Below, piece by piece: positions 9,605 to 20,554 of a stretch of 64,000 bases of DNA. The first letter of the stretch is position 1; each line of letters begins with the position of its first letter. This DNA is from Streptomyces sp. WP-1. Its GTDB lineage: Bacteria > Actinomycetota > Actinomycetes > Streptomycetales > Streptomycetaceae. The stretch is from positions 3,348,001-3,412,000 of the forward strand of contig NZ_CP123923.1 of NCBI RefSeq assembly GCF_030450125.1, in the 5' to 3' direction. The notes under the pieces were generated by a model, which searched no databases, was not told the origin of the DNA, and saw only the letters and a list, made by a program, of their open reading frames with translations. Position numbers and translations under genes: made by a program.

Positions 9605-9662
9605 GTCTGTGGCCTTTCCTGTTGCGTTTCAGCGCCTTCCAGTATCGCCGACGGGTACGGCA

Positions 9663-9694
9663 AAGGCGGCCCCGGATGTTCCCGGGGCCGCCTT
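9663..9694 (-). terminator. Hairpin terminator of guaB
   Basis: A 13-bp perfect stem (9663-9675 with 9682-9694) around a 6-base loop lies 16 bases after the guaB stop codon. It separates guaB from the downstream guaB3-like gene, suggesting partial uncoupling of the two. Confidence 0.8.
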
Positions 9695-9710
9695 CGGAGC
9701 GCTGTGGTGA

Positions 9711-11255
<1,545 letters not shown>

Positions 11256-11307
11256 CTAACGGCAGGCGTGGCCAGCAAATTCCACGGCGGAAGATCACCT
11301 TCGGCTT

Positions 11308-11321
11308 CGTATGTTCATACG
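11308..11321. promoter_or_regulatory. Short palindrome upstream of guaB
   Basis: Perfect 6-bp arms CGTATG and CATACG around TT lie about 95 bases upstream of guaB, with a second small palindrome TTGTTCAA next to it (11323-11330). This is the only AT-richer part of the guaB leader. It may be an operator or part of the promoter; no regulator is recognised. Confidence 0.35.
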
Positions 11322-11381
11322 GTTGTTCAACGGTGTTCGCGAAGGCGCCGGGCGTCGTCGCCGCTTCCGCTCGGCGTGCCG

Positions 11382-12059
11382 CTACTGCTCGGCGAGCGCC
11401 CGCAGACGGCTCAGGGCCCGGTGCTGGGCGACTCGGACCGCTCCGGGTGACATTCCCAACATCTGTCCGGTTTCCTCCGCCGTGAGGCCCACCGCGATGC
11501 GCAGCAGCAGCAGTTCGCGCTGGTTCTCGGGGAGGTTGGCCAGCAGTTTCTTGGCCCACTCGGCGTCGCTGCTGAGCAGGGCGCGCTCCTCGGGGCCGAG
11601 CGAGTCGTCGGGCCGCTCCGGCATCTCGTCCGAGGGCACGGCGGTGGAACCCGGGTGGCGCATCGCGGCGCGCTGGAGGTCGGCGACCTTGTGCGAGGCG
11701 ATGGCGAAGACGAACGCCTCGAAGGGGCGCCCGGTGTCCCGGTAGCGGGGCAGCGCGAGCAGGACGGCGACGCAGACCTCCTGGGCGAGATCCTCCACGA
11801 AGTGGCGCGCGTCGCCGGGCAGCCGCGACAGGCGGGTGCGGCAGTAGCGCAGCGCCAGCGGATGGACGTGTGCGAGCAGGTCATGGGTGGCCTGTTCGTC
11901 CCCGTCGACGGCACGAAGCACGAGGGCACCGATCGACCCCTGGGCCGTGCCCGCCTCGTCCTCGCGCATCGGTCCATGGTGCCCTGTGGCCGTCCGGTCC
12001 GTCGCATCGTGCTGATGGTTGTGCACCGAAGCGTTATGAGCAGGTGCGCCGGCACTCAT
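11382..12059 (-). CDS. shbA: ECF-like RNA polymerase sigma factor ShbA (SigD family)
   Basis: A 225-residue two-domain sigma factor. Region 2 is around the [12 protein letters not shown]...[13 protein letters not shown] segment. Region 4 is [23 protein letters not shown]...[19 protein letters not shown] with a helix-turn-helix. In Streptomyces griseus ShbA drives hrdB, the principal sigma gene. The position between guaB and the whiB-like gene is the same as sigD of Mycobacterium, which supports the identity. No anti-sigma gene is adjacent. I chose ATG 12059 for the GGGGAGGG upstream; the frame is open further 5' but codon content there is poor. Confidence 0.88.
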   Translation of the reverse strand: MSAGAPAHNASVHNHQHDATDRTATGHHGPMREDEAGTAQGSIGALVLRAVDGDEQATHDLLAHVHPLALRYCRTRLSRLPGDARHFVEDLAQEVCVAVLLALPRYRDTGRPFEAFVFAIASHKVADLQRAAMRHPGSTAVPSDEMPERPDDSLGPEERALLSSDAEWAKKLLANLPENQRELLLLRIAVGLTAEETGQMLGMSPGAVRVAQHRALSRLRALAEQ

Positions 12060-12431
12060 CCCCTGCGCCCTCCCCTTCCGCTCGACCGACTCGTCCCCGA
12101 GAGACTCCACACCCTCAAGGATGCGGCATCCGCGCCGAAACGAGCAGCGCCCGTCCGGTGGGCCGCCTCGCATGCCGCCGTACGGCACGTCCCGGCGGAG
12201 CGTACGCGGTACCTTCCGGCCGGCCGCGCCGGACACCGGCCCCCGGAAACCCGCCGGGCCGGACACCGAGGGGCGAGAACCGCCCCGGGCCTACGGCACG
12301 GACGGCACCGCCGGGAGCAAGGCGCGCCGCGCGGACACGGGGGTCCGCCGCGGATCGGCCCGCCGGGCGGCCGAGGAATCCCGGGCACCGGGGGCGGCTT
12401 CACGACGGCCCCCGACGGCCAGGATCTGCCC
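12060..12431. other. Gene-free stretch upstream of shbA
   Basis: About 370 bases between the bldM terminator and the shbA start. It is GC-rich, with open frames on both strands that show no recognisable protein. It presumably carries the shbA promoter and leader, but I could not locate convincing hexamers. Confidence 0.4.
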
Positions 12432-12458
12432 GGCCCCGCGCGGCGTGCGCGCGGGGCC
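12432..12458 (-). terminator. Hairpin terminator of bldM
   Basis: A 10-bp stem (12432-12441 with 12449-12458, extendable by one pair) lies 9 bases beyond the bldM stop codon. It isolates bldM from shbA. Confidence 0.75.
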
Positions 12459-12466
12459 CGCCGGGT

Positions 12467-13078
12467 CTACCTGACCAGGCCCCAGCGGAAGCCGAGGGCC
12501 ACCGCGTGGGCACGGTCCGAGGCGCCGAGCTTCTTGAACAGGCGCCGGGCGTGGGTCTTGACGGTGTCCTCGGAGAGGAACAGCTCACGGCCGATCTCGG
12601 CGTTCGAGCGGCCGTGGCTCATGCCCTCCAGGACCTGGATCTCACGCGCGGTGAGCGTGGGCGCGGCGCCCATCTCGGCCGAGCGCAGCCGGCGCGGGGC
12701 CAGCCGCCAGGTCGGGTCGGCGAGGGCCTGTGTCACCGTGGCCCGCAGTTCGGCGCGCGAGGCGTCCTTGTGCAGATAGCCCCGGGCACCGGCGGCGACC
12801 GCGAGGGCCACGCCGTCCAGGTCCTCGGCGACGGTCAGCATGATGATGCGCGCGCCGGGATCGGCCGAGAGCAATCGGCGCACCGTCTCGACGCCGCCCA
12901 GGCCGGGCATGCGGACATCCATCAGAATCAGGTCGGAGCGGTCGGCGCCCCAGCGGCGGAGGACTTCCTCGCCGTTGGCCGCCGTCGTCACACGCTCGAC
13001 ACCGGGCACGGTCGCGACCGCGCGGCGGAGCGCTTCTCGGGCAAGCGGGGAGTCGTCGCAGACGAGGACGGATGTCAT
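12467..13078 (-). CDS. bldM: Developmental response regulator BldM
   Basis: A 203-residue NarL/FixJ-type response regulator. The receiver domain (1-120) keeps Asp8-Asp9, the phosphorylation-site position Asp54 (LILMDVRMPG) and the conserved Lys (GYLHKDAS). The C-terminal LuxR helix-turn-helix reads TAREIQVLEGMSHGRSNAEI...SEDTVKTHARRLFKKL. In Streptomyces BldM activates genes for aerial hyphae as a homodimer and late sporulation genes as a heterodimer with WhiI, without needing a phosphorylation cascade. Start ATG 13078 has GGAGGG upstream. A sigma-BldN promoter lies about 120 bases upstream, and whiD is divergent. Confidence 0.97.
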   Translation of the reverse strand: MTSVLVCDDSPLAREALRRAVATVPGVERVTTAANGEEVLRRWGADRSDLILMDVRMPGLGGVETVRRLLSADPGARIIMLTVAEDLDGVALAVAAGARGYLHKDASRAELRATVTQALADPTWRLAPRRLRSAEMGAAPTLTAREIQVLEGMSHGRSNAEIGRELFLSEDTVKTHARRLFKKLGASDRAHAVALGFRWGLVR

Positions 13079-13201
13079 GACCGCCCTCCGCAGCTGATGC
13101 GCGTCACCTTGAGCCTCCAGGCTGGTACGGAATCTCACCTGTGCGGTCGACCGTCTCGGACGCCTGCCCGAGCGCTTGTGTTTTCAACCGCCTCCGCACT
13201 C

Positions 13202-13229
13202 TCAACGACGGTCACTCGAAAGAGTTACG
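13202..13229 (-). promoter_or_regulatory. Sigma-BldN promoter of bldM
   Basis: On the minus strand the sequence is CGTAAC, 16 bases, CGTTGA (-35 at 13224-13229, -10 at 13202-13207). This equals the published consensus of promoters read by the ECF sigma factor BldN. Transcription would start near 13195, giving a leader of about 117 bases. Confidence 0.88.
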
Positions 13230-13385
13230 GGGCTGCACGCCGTCATCGGCACTCTACGTGAGGGCACCGACACGGTGCAGACATGCCCAACGGACCCTCA
13301 ACTTTTCATCACAACCTATGCCCCATTCAGCTGCTTTTCTTCCCGTTTCGTAGTGTTCGGGGCTAGATTCGCAATGAGTCATATT

Positions 13386-13410
13386 TACATCTCCTTAGAC
13401 CGGAGATGTA
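13386..13410. promoter_or_regulatory. Palindrome upstream of whiD
   Basis: Perfect 9-bp arms TACATCTCC and GGAGATGTA around a 7-base spacer lie 48 bases before the whiD start, inside a locally AT-rich tract. It could be an operator in the bldM-whiD divergent region or a hairpin in the whiD leader. Confidence 0.5.
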
Positions 13411-13458
13411 CGGTCGTTGGCACCGTATCCGCCCAGAACGGCTACAAGGGGTCACGTA

Positions 13459-13788
13459 ATGGCAGATTTCTCCCGCCTTCCCGGACCGAACGCGGACCTG
13501 TGGGACTGGCAGCTGCTGGCTGCTTGCCGCGGGGTGGACAGCTCGCTCTTCTTCCACCCGGAGGGCGAGCGCGGGGCGGCTCGGAGCGCTCGCGAGAACT
13601 CGGCCAAGGAGGTCTGCATGAGGTGCCCGGTCCGTGCGGAGTGCGCGGCGCACGCGCTTGCCGTGCGCGAGCCGTACGGCGTCTGGGGCGGCCTGACCGA
13701 GGACGAGCGCGAGGAGCTGATGGGGCGGGCACGCAACCGCCTGGTGGCGGCCTCCACCACCAGCGGCGACGCCGCCCAGAGTCACTGA
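13459..13788 (+). CDS. whiD: WhiB-family Fe-S regulator WhiD
   Basis: A 109-residue Wbl protein required for spore maturation in Streptomyces. The four cluster ligands are Cys23 and the CxxC...C set (EVCMRCPVRAECAAH, Cys53, Cys56, Cys62). They are followed by the signature GVWGG turn and a basic tail (GRARNRL). Wbl proteins bind a [4Fe-4S] cluster and act with region 4 of the principal sigma factor; WhiD is the counterpart of mycobacterial WhiB3. I start at ATG 13459 (AAGGGG upstream), which restores the usual MADFSRLPGP N-terminus; the in-frame ATG at 13417 adds 14 unlikely residues. Confidence 0.97.
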   Translation: MADFSRLPGPNADLWDWQLLAACRGVDSSLFFHPEGERGAARSARENSAKEVCMRCPVRAECAAHALAVREPYGVWGGLTEDEREELMGRARNRLVAASTTSGDAAQSH

Positions 13789-13798
13789 AGGAACGTTT

Positions 13799-13823
13799 CT
13801 GCACCTGAACCCGTCGGGTGCAG
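13799..13823. terminator. Possible weak terminator after whiD
   Basis: A 7-bp stem (13799-13805 with 13817-13823) and 11-base loop lie just after the whiD stop, between convergent genes. No T-run. Confidence 0.4.
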
Positions 13824-13946
13824 CCGACACCCCCACCCCTCGGGCACGCCGCGCGTGTGCCCGCGACTCCGCGCGGCTTCATGCCCCGGCGCCGCCCGGA
13901 GTCCCTTACCGGGCTTCTTCTGCCCGGCTTTCTTCGCGACGCGGTG

Positions 13947-14849
13947 TCACACCGCGCGCCCGGCCGCCCGCGCCAGCTGCTCCAGCGTCGCCGCCACCGC
14001 CGGCACCTGTGCCAGATCGGGCAGGGTGAGCGCGACGATCTCCCGCCGCACCGCCGGCTCCAGGCGCACCGTGCGCACCCCGCGCGGCCGGACCGACTCC
14101 ACCGCGAGCTGCGGCAGTACGGCCACGCCCAGACCCGCGCCCACCAGACCGGCGACCGCCGGGTAGTCGTCGGTGGCGAAGTCGATGCGCGGCGCGAACC
14201 CGGCGCCCTGGCAGACCTCCACCAGCTGGCCCCGGCAGCGCGGGCAGCCCGCGATCCAGGGCTCCTCGGCCAGTTCCCCGATGGCCACGGCCTCGGCGCG
14301 CGCGAGCCGGTGCCGCTCGGGCACCAGGGCCACCAGGCGGTCGGACAGCAGGGGTCGTACGACCAGGTCGTCCCAGTCCTCGGTGACGGCCGCGCCCTCG
14401 TAGCGGAAGGCCAGGGCGAGATCGCAGTCGCCCTCGCGCAGCAGTTCGACGGAGCGCGGGGGCTCGGCCTCCTCCAGGGAGACCCGGGTGCCGGGGTGCG
14501 CGGCGCGCAGGGCGGCGAGGGCGGTGGGGACCAGGGTGGAGCTGCCGCTCGGGAAGGAGACCAGGCGCACCCGGCCGGCCCGCAGGCCCGCGATGGCGGC
14601 GACCTCCTCCTCGGCGGCGGTGAGCCCGGCGAGGATGCCGGAGGCGTGCCTGACCAGGGCCTCCCCGGCCTGGGTCAGCCGCATCTCGCGGCCCGCGCGG
14701 ATCAGCAGCGGGGTGCCGACGGAGGTCTCCAGGGCCTTCATCTGCTGGCTGACGGCGGGCTGGGTGCAGCCCAGTTCGCGCCCTGCCGCCGAGAAGGAGC
14801 CGGTGGCGGCGACGGCGCGCAGGACACGGAGATGACGGGCCTCGATCAC
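13947..14849 (-). CDS. LysR-family transcriptional regulator
   Basis: A 300-residue LysR-type regulator. The winged helix-turn-helix is at residues 1-60 (LRVLRAVAATGSFSAAGREL then CTQPAVSQQMKALE). The periplasmic-binding-fold effector domain starts at about residue 90. The GTG start 14849 gives the normal family N-terminus, although GAGG lies unusually close. It is divergent from a MOSC-domain gene 80 bases away, the usual LysR target arrangement, but the ligand is unknown. Confidence 0.92.
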   Translation of the reverse strand: MIEARHLRVLRAVAATGSFSAAGRELGCTQPAVSQQMKALETSVGTPLLIRAGREMRLTQAGEALVRHASGILAGLTAAEEEVAAIAGLRAGRVRLVSFPSGSSTLVPTALAALRAAHPGTRVSLEEAEPPRSVELLREGDCDLALAFRYEGAAVTEDWDDLVVRPLLSDRLVALVPERHRLARAEAVAIGELAEEPWIAGCPRCRGQLVEVCQGAGFAPRIDFATDDYPAVAGLVGAGLGVAVLPQLAVESVRPRGVRTVRLEPAVRREIVALTLPDLAQVPAVAATLEQLARAAGRAV

Positions 14850-14929
14850 CCCTCAAGCATAAGGCCGCCTTGGGTTCGGCGTCCGAAATCCGCTCGACGC
14901 TTTGAGTAACGATCCCGTACGGTGCGGGC

Positions 14930-15598
14930 ATGAAGCTTCTCTCCGTCAACGTCGGGCAGGCCCGCCCGGTGCCGTACACGAGCCAGGCGGACGGTCTGAC
15001 GGGCATCGACAAGCGGCCGGTCGAGGGGCCCGTGAGGGTGTCCGCGCCGGGTCCGAAGGGGACCGCCGGCAGCGGGCTGGCCGGGGACGCGGTGTGCGAC
15101 CTGAGGCATCACGGCGGCGACGACCAGGCGGTGTACGCGTTCGCCCGCGAGGACCTGGACGAGTGGGAGCGCGAGCTGGGCCGCACCCTGGCCAACGGCT
15201 GCTTCGGGGAGAACATCACGACCGACGGGCTCGACGTCTCCGGGGCGCTGATCGGCGAGCGCTGGCGGATCGGTCCGGCGGTGGTGCTCCAGGTGACCTC
15301 GGGCCGTGTCCCGTGCCGCACCTTCCAGGGCCATCTGGGCGAGCCTGGCTGGATCCGCAGGTTCACCCGGAAGGCGGCGACGGGTGCCTACCTCCGGGTG
15401 ATCGAGCCCGGTGAGATCCGCGCGGGCGACCCGGTCGAGATCCTGCACCGCCCCGGCCACGGGGTGACGGCGGCGATGGAGTTCCGGGCGACCACCACCG
15501 AGCGGGAACTGCTGCCCCGGCTGCTCGCAGCGGCCGGCGACCTGCATCCGGAGGCGCTGGCGGCGGCCCGCAAGTATGTCGCCGCGCAGGCCCGCTGA
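14930..15598 (+). CDS. MOSC-domain protein (YiiM-like)
   Basis: A 222-residue protein with a MOSC domain (about 35-170). Visible features are the RHHGGDDQAVYAF segment, the GCFGENITT loop and the conserved molybdenum-site Cys in SGRVPCRTFQ. Members such as YiiM detoxify N-hydroxylated compounds using molybdenum cofactor. A C-terminal helical extension is present, as in YiiM. A divergent LysR gene lies immediately upstream. Confidence 0.9.
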   Translation: MKLLSVNVGQARPVPYTSQADGLTGIDKRPVEGPVRVSAPGPKGTAGSGLAGDAVCDLRHHGGDDQAVYAFAREDLDEWERELGRTLANGCFGENITTDGLDVSGALIGERWRIGPAVVLQVTSGRVPCRTFQGHLGEPGWIRRFTRKAATGAYLRVIEPGEIRAGDPVEILHRPGHGVTAAMEFRATTTERELLPRLLAAAGDLHPEALAAARKYVAAQAR

Positions 15599-15661
15599 GG
15601 ACCCGTCACCGCATGGCGGACACCGCGGGTCCGGATCGCCCGCGCTCACTAACCTTGGGTC

Positions 15662-16435
15662 ATGACAACGGCTCTGATTACGGGATCGACCGCGGGGATC
15701 GGCGCCGCCTTCGCGCGGCGGCTGGCGGCTGACGGGCATGACCTCGTCCTGGTGGCACGGGACGCCAAGCGGCTGCGCGAGCAGGCGACCGAGTTGCACG
15801 ACCGGCACGGCATCGAGGCGGAGGTGCTGCCCGCCGACCTCTCCGAGGACAAGGGCATCGAGACCGTCGCCGACCGGCTCGGCGACCGCAAGAACCCGGT
15901 CGACCTGCTGATCAACAACGCCGGTTTCGGCAACAAGGGCCGCTATCTGGACGTCTCCATGGCGGACGAGCTGACGATGCTCAAGGTGCACTGCGAGGCG
16001 GTGCTGCGGCTGACCTCGGCGGCGGCCGAGGCGATGCGCGAGCGCGGCCGGGGCGGGGTGGTCAATGTCGCCTCGGTGGCGGCCTTCGTGCCCCGGGGCA
16101 CCTATGGCGCGTCCAAGGCGTGGGTCGTGCAGTTCACCCAGGGCGCGGCGCGGGACCTGGCGGGCACCGGGGTGCGGCTGATGGTGCTGTGCCCCGGGTT
16201 CGTGCGCACCGAGTTCCACCAGCGGGCCGGGATGGGCACGGACAACATCCCCGGCTGGATGTGGCTGGACGCCGACAAGCTGGTCGCGGCGGCCCTCGCC
16301 GACCTGGCGCGCGGCAGGTCGCTGTCGGTCCCGGACCCCCGTTACAAGGCGCTGATGGGCCTGGTGAAGATCACCCCGCGCGGGCTCCTCGGCGGGGTCA
16401 CCTCCCGCACCGGGCGCAAGTACGGCCCGCAGTAG
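15662..16435 (+). CDS. Short-chain dehydrogenase/reductase
   Basis: A 257-residue classical SDR. The cofactor motif is TGSTAGIG (8-15), NNAG lies near 90, and the catalytic Ser (NVASVAAF) is followed by YGASK. Residue VARDAKR after beta 2 favours NADP(H). The substrate is unknown. It starts 63 bases after the MOSC gene on the same strand and might be co-transcribed. Confidence 0.92.
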   Translation: MTTALITGSTAGIGAAFARRLAADGHDLVLVARDAKRLREQATELHDRHGIEAEVLPADLSEDKGIETVADRLGDRKNPVDLLINNAGFGNKGRYLDVSMADELTMLKVHCEAVLRLTSAAAEAMRERGRGGVVNVASVAAFVPRGTYGASKAWVVQFTQGAARDLAGTGVRLMVLCPGFVRTEFHQRAGMGTDNIPGWMWLDADKLVAAALADLARGRSLSVPDPRYKALMGLVKITPRGLLGGVTSRTGRKYGPQ

Positions 16436-16519
16436 GCGCGGGCCGCGGACGGGTGTCGTCGGCGATCCGGTGGGAAAATGGGAGGAGACGACCGGATCAG
16501 GGGGGCCGGAGGCGGCACC

Positions 16520-17227
16520 ATGACCTTCGTACAGCTCATCGAGTGCAGGACGAGCCGGCCGGACGAGATGAACCGGCTCATGGACGACTGGGCCGCGCGG
16601 GCCAGGGGGCGGCGGACGGCGACGCACACCCTGGTCGGCCGGGACCGCTCGGACGCCGCGCACCTGGTGGAGGTCGTGGAGTTCCCGTCGTACGAGGACG
16701 CGGTGCGCGGCTCCGGCCGGCCGGAGAGCGACCGGGTCCTCCGGGAGATGGCCGCCCTGTGCGACGAGACGCCGGTGCTCATGGACCTCGACGTCGTACG
16801 GGCCGACCGGCCGGCCGAGGACACCGTACGGCGCTTCTTCACCACCCTCACGGCCCCCGGCGAACTGGCCCCGCTCAACGATCTGCTGGCCGAGGACGTG
16901 CACAGCCACGACCCGGTGAACCCGCAGGACACCCTCGGCCTGGACCACGCGCGCGCCGAGTACCGCATGTGGCGTTCCGCCTTCGACGGCGCCTTCACCG
17001 TCGAGGACGTCCTCGTCCAGGACGACCGCGCCTGCGCCCGCTGGACCTGGCGGGCCACCCACAAGGGCGACTTCCTCGGCATCCCGGCGACCGGCCGCGA
17101 CGTCGCCATGACCGGCGCGACCGTCTTCCGGCTCGCCCCCGACGGCAGGATCACCGAGACCTGGTGGCAGCGCGACCACCTGGGCCTGATGCAACAGCTG
17201 GGCGCGCTGGACGAGTTGGAGAACTAG
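16520..17227 (+). CDS. SnoaL-like (NTF2 fold) protein with N-terminal ABM-like domain
   Basis: A 235-residue protein in two parts. Residues 1-95 resemble a dimeric alpha-beta barrel (MTFVQLIECRTSRPDEMN...HLVEVVEFPSYEDA). Residues 100-230 form an NTF2/SnoaL fold (VRRFFTTLT...FRLAPDGRITETWWQRD), the fold of polyketide cyclases and ester cyclases. No polyketide genes are nearby, so the function is open. ATG 16520 has GGAGG eight bases upstream. Confidence 0.85.
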   Translation: MTFVQLIECRTSRPDEMNRLMDDWAARARGRRTATHTLVGRDRSDAAHLVEVVEFPSYEDAVRGSGRPESDRVLREMAALCDETPVLMDLDVVRADRPAEDTVRRFFTTLTAPGELAPLNDLLAEDVHSHDPVNPQDTLGLDHARAEYRMWRSAFDGAFTVEDVLVQDDRACARWTWRATHKGDFLGIPATGRDVAMTGATVFRLAPDGRITETWWQRDHLGLMQQLGALDELEN

Positions 17228-17438
17228 GGGGGCCGGGGCCGCCCGGCCGGGAGGCTCCGGTGCGTACGGCGGACAGCCTGCGGCCTCGCGGTTTTCGCGG
17301 GGAGCTCTGTTCGAGCACCGGCCCGGGGTGGCCGGGGGGAAGAGCAGGGGGGGTTCTTCGGTGCGGCGTTCCGCGGGCACCGGGACCGGGGATGGAGCCG
17401 GGGAGGGCGCCGGGCGCGGCTGACGGCGTACGGCAGCG

Positions 17439-17476
17439 CGAAGGCCCGGCGCCCCCTGAGGGGTGCCGGGCCTTCG
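17439..17476. terminator. Terminator downstream of groEL
   Basis: A 17-bp stem (17439-17455 with 17460-17476, one G-U pair) with a 4-base loop lies 16 bases beyond the groEL stop codon. It can serve both convergent units. The preceding 210 bases (17228-17438) hold no gene I can support. Confidence 0.88.
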
Positions 17477-17492
17477 GTCGGAGCGGTGGGGC

Positions 17493-19215
<1,723 letters not shown>

Positions 19216-19243
19216 CTCAGAGCAAAGGTTTGCCCGGGGTGAA

Positions 19244-19552
19244 TTACTTCTCGATGATCGCGAGCACGTCGCGAGCCGAGAGGACGAGGAACTCCTCGCC
19301 GTTGTACTTCACCTCGGTGCCGCCGTACTTGCTGTACAGCACGACGTCGCCGACCTTGACGTCGAGCGGCAGGCGCTCGCCGTTCTCGAAGCGACCCGGA
19401 CCGACGGCGAGGACGGCGCCCTCCTGGGGCTTCTCCTTCGCGGTGTCCGGGATGACCAGGCCAGAGGCCGTGGTCTGCTCGGCGTCCAGCGGCTGGACCA
19501 CGATGCGGTCCTCGAGCGGCTTGATGGCAACCTTGGAGCTGGCGGTCGTCAC
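19244..19552 (-). CDS. groES: 10-kDa co-chaperonin GroES
   Basis: A 102-residue GroES with the [12 protein letters not shown]-terminus, the mobile loop ([18 protein letters not shown]) and [15 protein letters not shown]. It caps the GroEL ring. Start GTG 19552 has GGGGGAGG upstream. First gene of the groESL operon, with two CIRCE operators in its promoter region. Confidence 0.98.
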   Translation of the reverse strand: MTTASSKVAIKPLEDRIVVQPLDAEQTTASGLVIPDTAKEKPQEGAVLAVGPGRFENGERLPLDVKVGDVVLYSKYGGTEVKYNGEEFLVLSARDVLAIIEK

Positions 19553-19651
19553 GATCCGACCTCCCCCTTCGGAGATCTCACGGGGTTAACTGTCTGAGGT
19601 GGCGACCAGGTCGATCCGTCGTCGCGGGTGCCGGATCTGCCCGTCGCTTTG

Positions 19652-19678
19652 TTGGCACTCTCCAGTGGGGAGTGCCAG
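19652..19678 (-). promoter_or_regulatory. CIRCE operator 1 (HrcA site)
   Basis: TTGGCACTC, 9 bases, GAGTGCCAG. It differs by few bases from the TTAGCACTC-N9-GAGTGCTAA consensus bound by HrcA. It lies downstream of the promoter, near the transcription start. Confidence 0.93.
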
Positions 19679-19685
19679 AGCCGAG

Positions 19686-19713
19686 ACTATGACCGGGATT
19701 AGCACTCGGTCAA
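19686..19713 (-). promoter_or_regulatory. groES promoter
   Basis: On the minus strand TTGACC (19708-19713), 16 bases, CATAGT (19686-19691), a vegetative-type promoter. The -35 hexamer lies in the spacer of CIRCE 2, so HrcA binding would block RNA polymerase directly. Confidence 0.75.
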
Positions 19714-19725
19714 GCGGAGTGCCAA
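19699..19725 (-). promoter_or_regulatory. CIRCE operator 2 (HrcA site)
   Basis: TTAGCACTC, 9 bases, GAGTGCCAA. A second near-perfect CIRCE, overlapping the -35 region of the groES promoter. Confidence 0.95.
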
Positions 19726-19873
19726 TGCCGTGCGGCGCGTCGGCCGAAATCGCAGGTGCGGCAGCGTGGGTCGGCGGGCGGTGCCGGGCGTGCCGTACCA
19801 GGGGCTGGGCGCCCCCGGAGCCCCGCTGTCGGCCTGCGGCCTCCGTCTTCAGATGCCGGACGGGCTGGATCGA

Positions 19874-20512
19874 CTACAGGTAGTCCTCCAGCCTCGCCGC
19901 CGTCAGGTTTCGTCCGTGGATGGCGTCCAGGAGGCGGGCCGTGGGGGTCTCCGGGAGGAGGCGGACGATGTCACCCGGGCGGAGGTGGTGCGGGCCCCGG
20001 GGGTAGATGAGGCCCGTCGGGGTGAGGGTGGCGCGCCACAGGACGACGGCCGTGGTGCCGCAGTCGGCGGCCGCGCGCAGGGTCGTCGCGTCGTACGAGC
20101 CCCGGGGCGGGCGCAGGAGCCGGGTGCGGCGGGCGCAGAGCGCGGCGCGCTGGGCGGCGTACGGCTTCCCCGCCAGGGGCCGGAGTCCGGGGGTGAACCG
20201 GGTCACCGGGACGCGGAGTCCGCGGGGCGCGGCGGTGCGGCGGGGGTCGCGGCCGGTGGCGTCGTAGGTGAGGAAGACGACCCGGTCGTGGGTGGGGACG
20301 TGGTCCACGACCGGGGGCAGGGGCCGGCGGGACGGCGGCGCGGCGAGCGGCCGGAGGTGCGGCCGCACCCCCTCCGCCGCCTTCCTGCCGAGGCGTTCGA
20401 TGGGTACGACGGGCTGGGCGCACCCGGCGAGCAGCAGTGCCGCGGCGAGGACCCCGGCAGCCACCGGGGCCGCGCCTCGCGCACGCCGCCTCACCGACGC
20501 CCCGCCGGACAC
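19874..20512 (-). CDS. Degenerate polysaccharide-deacetylase-like lipoprotein
   Basis: A 212-residue protein with a lipoprotein signal (VLAAALLLAGC). Parts of the NodB fold remain (VVFLTYDATGRDPR, LLRPPRGSYDATTL). The second Asp of the TFDD motif is Ala, and the HxxxH metal-binding motif and its helix are missing, so deacetylation is unlikely. The C-terminus AARLEDYL is nearly the same as that of the upstream intact deacetylase, pointing to tandem duplication followed by decay or change of role. Start GTG 20512 is tentative; GTG 20494 is possible. Confidence 0.78.
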   Translation of the reverse strand: MSGGASVRRRARGAAPVAAGVLAAALLLAGCAQPVVPIERLGRKAAEGVRPHLRPLAAPPSRRPLPPVVDHVPTHDRVVFLTYDATGRDPRRTAAPRGLRVPVTRFTPGLRPLAGKPYAAQRAALCARRTRLLRPPRGSYDATTLRAAADCGTTAVVLWRATLTPTGLIYPRGPHHLRPGDIVRLLPETPTARLLDAIHGRNLTAARLEDYL

Positions 20513-20554
20513 CTCACCGCACCCCCCGCGGCCGACGCGACCGCCGCGGCCGAC

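Noticed and set aside
11300..11345. LexA (SOS) box near guaB
   Set aside because: GTTC/GAAC half-sites are present but not in the GAAC-N4-GTTC spacing.
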